Shown here in pieces: positions 15,701 to 16,257 of a stretch of 16,257 bases of DNA. The stretch is from Candidatus Hydrogenedentota bacterium (lineage in GTDB: Bacteria > Hydrogenedentota > Hydrogenedentia > Hydrogenedentales > SLHB01). The first letter of the stretch is position 1; each line of letters opens with the position of its first letter. Below the pieces are notes generated by a model. The model was not told the DNA's origin. It saw nothing but the letters and a program-made list of their open reading frames with translations, and searched no databases. The stretch is from assembly GCA_022706165.1 (NCBI GenBank), contig JAKJDA010000016.1, forward strand, positions 285 to 16,541. Reading direction: 5' to 3'. Made by a program: the position numbers and the translations under genes.

Positions 15701-16169
15701 GATCGTTTTCTCCCATACAGAACGGCTTGCGCCGCATTTTCATTTCCAGGCGCCGCGCGGCGCTATTGTAGCGCACTTCCTCCATGCAATGCTGAATGAG
15801 AACAACGCCTCGTCCGCCCATGCCGCTGTCTTCCGGGGCCGGTAGGGTTTCCGGCGCGAAACCCGGTCCTTCGTCGTAAACGCAGATGAGGCACGCGTCG
15901 TTTTCCTCGGTCATGGTCAGGCGCACGGCGCGGGAAGGGTCGCATGCGTTGCCGTGCGTTACGGCGTTTACGAGAGCTTCTTCCAGGCACAGACGCGCGT
16001 AGAACATGCTGCCCTGCTCGATCCAGTCCCGGTCGACCAAGGCTTGCAACGCTTCGTGCAAGACCTGGCCCATCGCGTCGAGCGAACTCGAAAATTTTTT
16101 GTCGAAAAAAGGTTTCACCGTGGCGCCGCCGACTGTTGCGGCCTCCTGTTCCCTCGCATTTTGGTTCAC
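15693..16169 (-). CDS. RsbW-like ATP-binding anti-sigma factor / serine kinase (HATPase_c_2)
   Basis: RsbW-type proteins sequester a sigma factor and phosphorylate their STAS antagonist. The 158-residue product shows the GHKL/Bergerat fold: N-box CLEEALVNAVTHGN (Glu63, Glu64, Asn68), G1 box VYDEGPGF (Asp99, Gly101, Gly103) and G2 box MGGRGVVLI (Gly118-Gly121). GTG 16169 is preferred: CAGGGA lies 10 bases upstream, and the open frame further upstream (to TTG 16226) runs through an intrinsic terminator and cannot belong to the protein. GTG 16118 (product starting MKPFFDKKFSSSLD) is also possible because the domain proper begins there. The gene comes before its antagonist, the reverse of the classic rsbV-rsbW order, and overlaps it by 8 bases. 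The target sigma factor and the PP2C phosphatase are not in view. Confidence 0.88.
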   Translation of the reverse strand: MNQNAREQEAATVGGATVKPFFDKKFSSSLDAMGQVLHEALQALVDRDWIEQGSMFYARLCLEEALVNAVTHGNACDPSRAVRLTMTEENDACLICVYDEGPGFAPETLPAPEDSGMGGRGVVLIQHCMEEVRYNSAARRLEMKMRRKPFCMGENDHE

Positions 16170-16204
16170 GATATCACATCCCTGCAGAAAGTCAAAGACG
16201 GCGG

Positions 16205-16250
16205 AAAAAAGATTCGCGGGCGCCAAGGCTTTTCGCCCAGCGCCCGCGAA
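16205..16250 (-). terminator. Strong intrinsic terminator on the minus strand, ending an unseen gene to the right
   Basis: GCGCCCGCGAA at 16240-16250 and TTCGCGGGCGC at 16213-16223 form a perfect 11-bp stem, with an inner GGC/GCC stem (16227-16229/16235-16237) in the loop. Read on the minus strand the stem is followed by T-C-TTTTTT (16212 down to 16205). On the plus strand no T-run follows the stem, so it acts leftwards. It closes a minus-strand transcript entering from beyond the right edge and sits about 36 bases before the anti-sigma start codon. Confidence 0.88.
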
Positions 16251-16257
16251 GGTTGGT

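Noticed and set aside
16170..16226. Extension of the anti-sigma protein to TTG 16226
   Set aside because: The extra codons run through the terminator T-tract and part of its stem, and a better GTG with a purine-rich site is at 16169.
1..16257. CRISPR arrays, tRNAs, IS elements, phage or toxin-antitoxin genes
   Set aside because: No regularly spaced repeats, cloverleaf-like segments, transposase motifs or terminal inverted repeats with target duplications were found on reading either strand.

Overview
This is a high-GC bacterial window. Genes lie on the + strand up to about 15.3 kb and on the - strand after that. RNase Y followed by a YmdB-type phosphodiesterase, SMC, a LamG-type surface protein, a Cache/PAS hybrid histidine kinase, a PseG homologue and an RsbV/RsbW pair with a YLSSA-type STAS motif rule out an enteric genome. 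The set fits a Planctomycetota/PVC-like or Hydrogenedentota-like environmental bacterium. That placement is a guess from gene content; there is no rRNA or other strong phylogenetic marker here.

Layout. 1-587: C-terminal end of a LamG-like secreted or surface protein, cut by the window edge. 615-1091: TspO/MBR membrane protein. 1321-3963: 880-residue hybrid histidine kinase (Cache, HAMP, PAS, HisKA, HATPase, receiver), joined by an ATGA overlap to 3960-5006, a PseG-like UDP-sugar hydrolase. 5094-5750: membrane-anchored Bcp-type peroxiredoxin. 6007-6639: unrecognised protein with its own candidate promoter. 6679-7701: membrane-anchored SGNH/GDSL hydrolase, perhaps followed by a 50-codon ORF. 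7702-8134: 433-base non-coding stretch holding the best promoter of the window and a structured leader. 8135-14026: rny, ymdB and smc, tightly spaced and probably one transcription unit for RNA turnover and chromosome organisation. 14167-15303: GT4 glycosyltransferase. On the - strand, 16169-15693 and 15700-15287 are an RsbW-like anti-sigma kinase and a STAS antagonist, translationally coupled, behind an intrinsic terminator that ends an unseen gene to the right.

How the genes fit together. Two signalling modules are visible: a transmembrane phosphorelay (the hybrid kinase) and a partner-switching pair (anti-sigma kinase plus antagonist). PseG, the glycosyltransferase and the SGNH hydrolase suggest envelope or exopolysaccharide chemistry, but they are not contiguous and no complete pathway is present.

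The most interesting part is the leader in front of rny. It has a near-consensus promoter, about 258 transcribed bases before the start codon, mutually exclusive 5' hairpins that share one AACCC strand, and two terminator-like structures. The RNase Y it precedes appears to lack the usual ISGLT segment between coiled coil and KH domain. I see no CRISPR array, tRNA, rRNA, IS element or phage gene.
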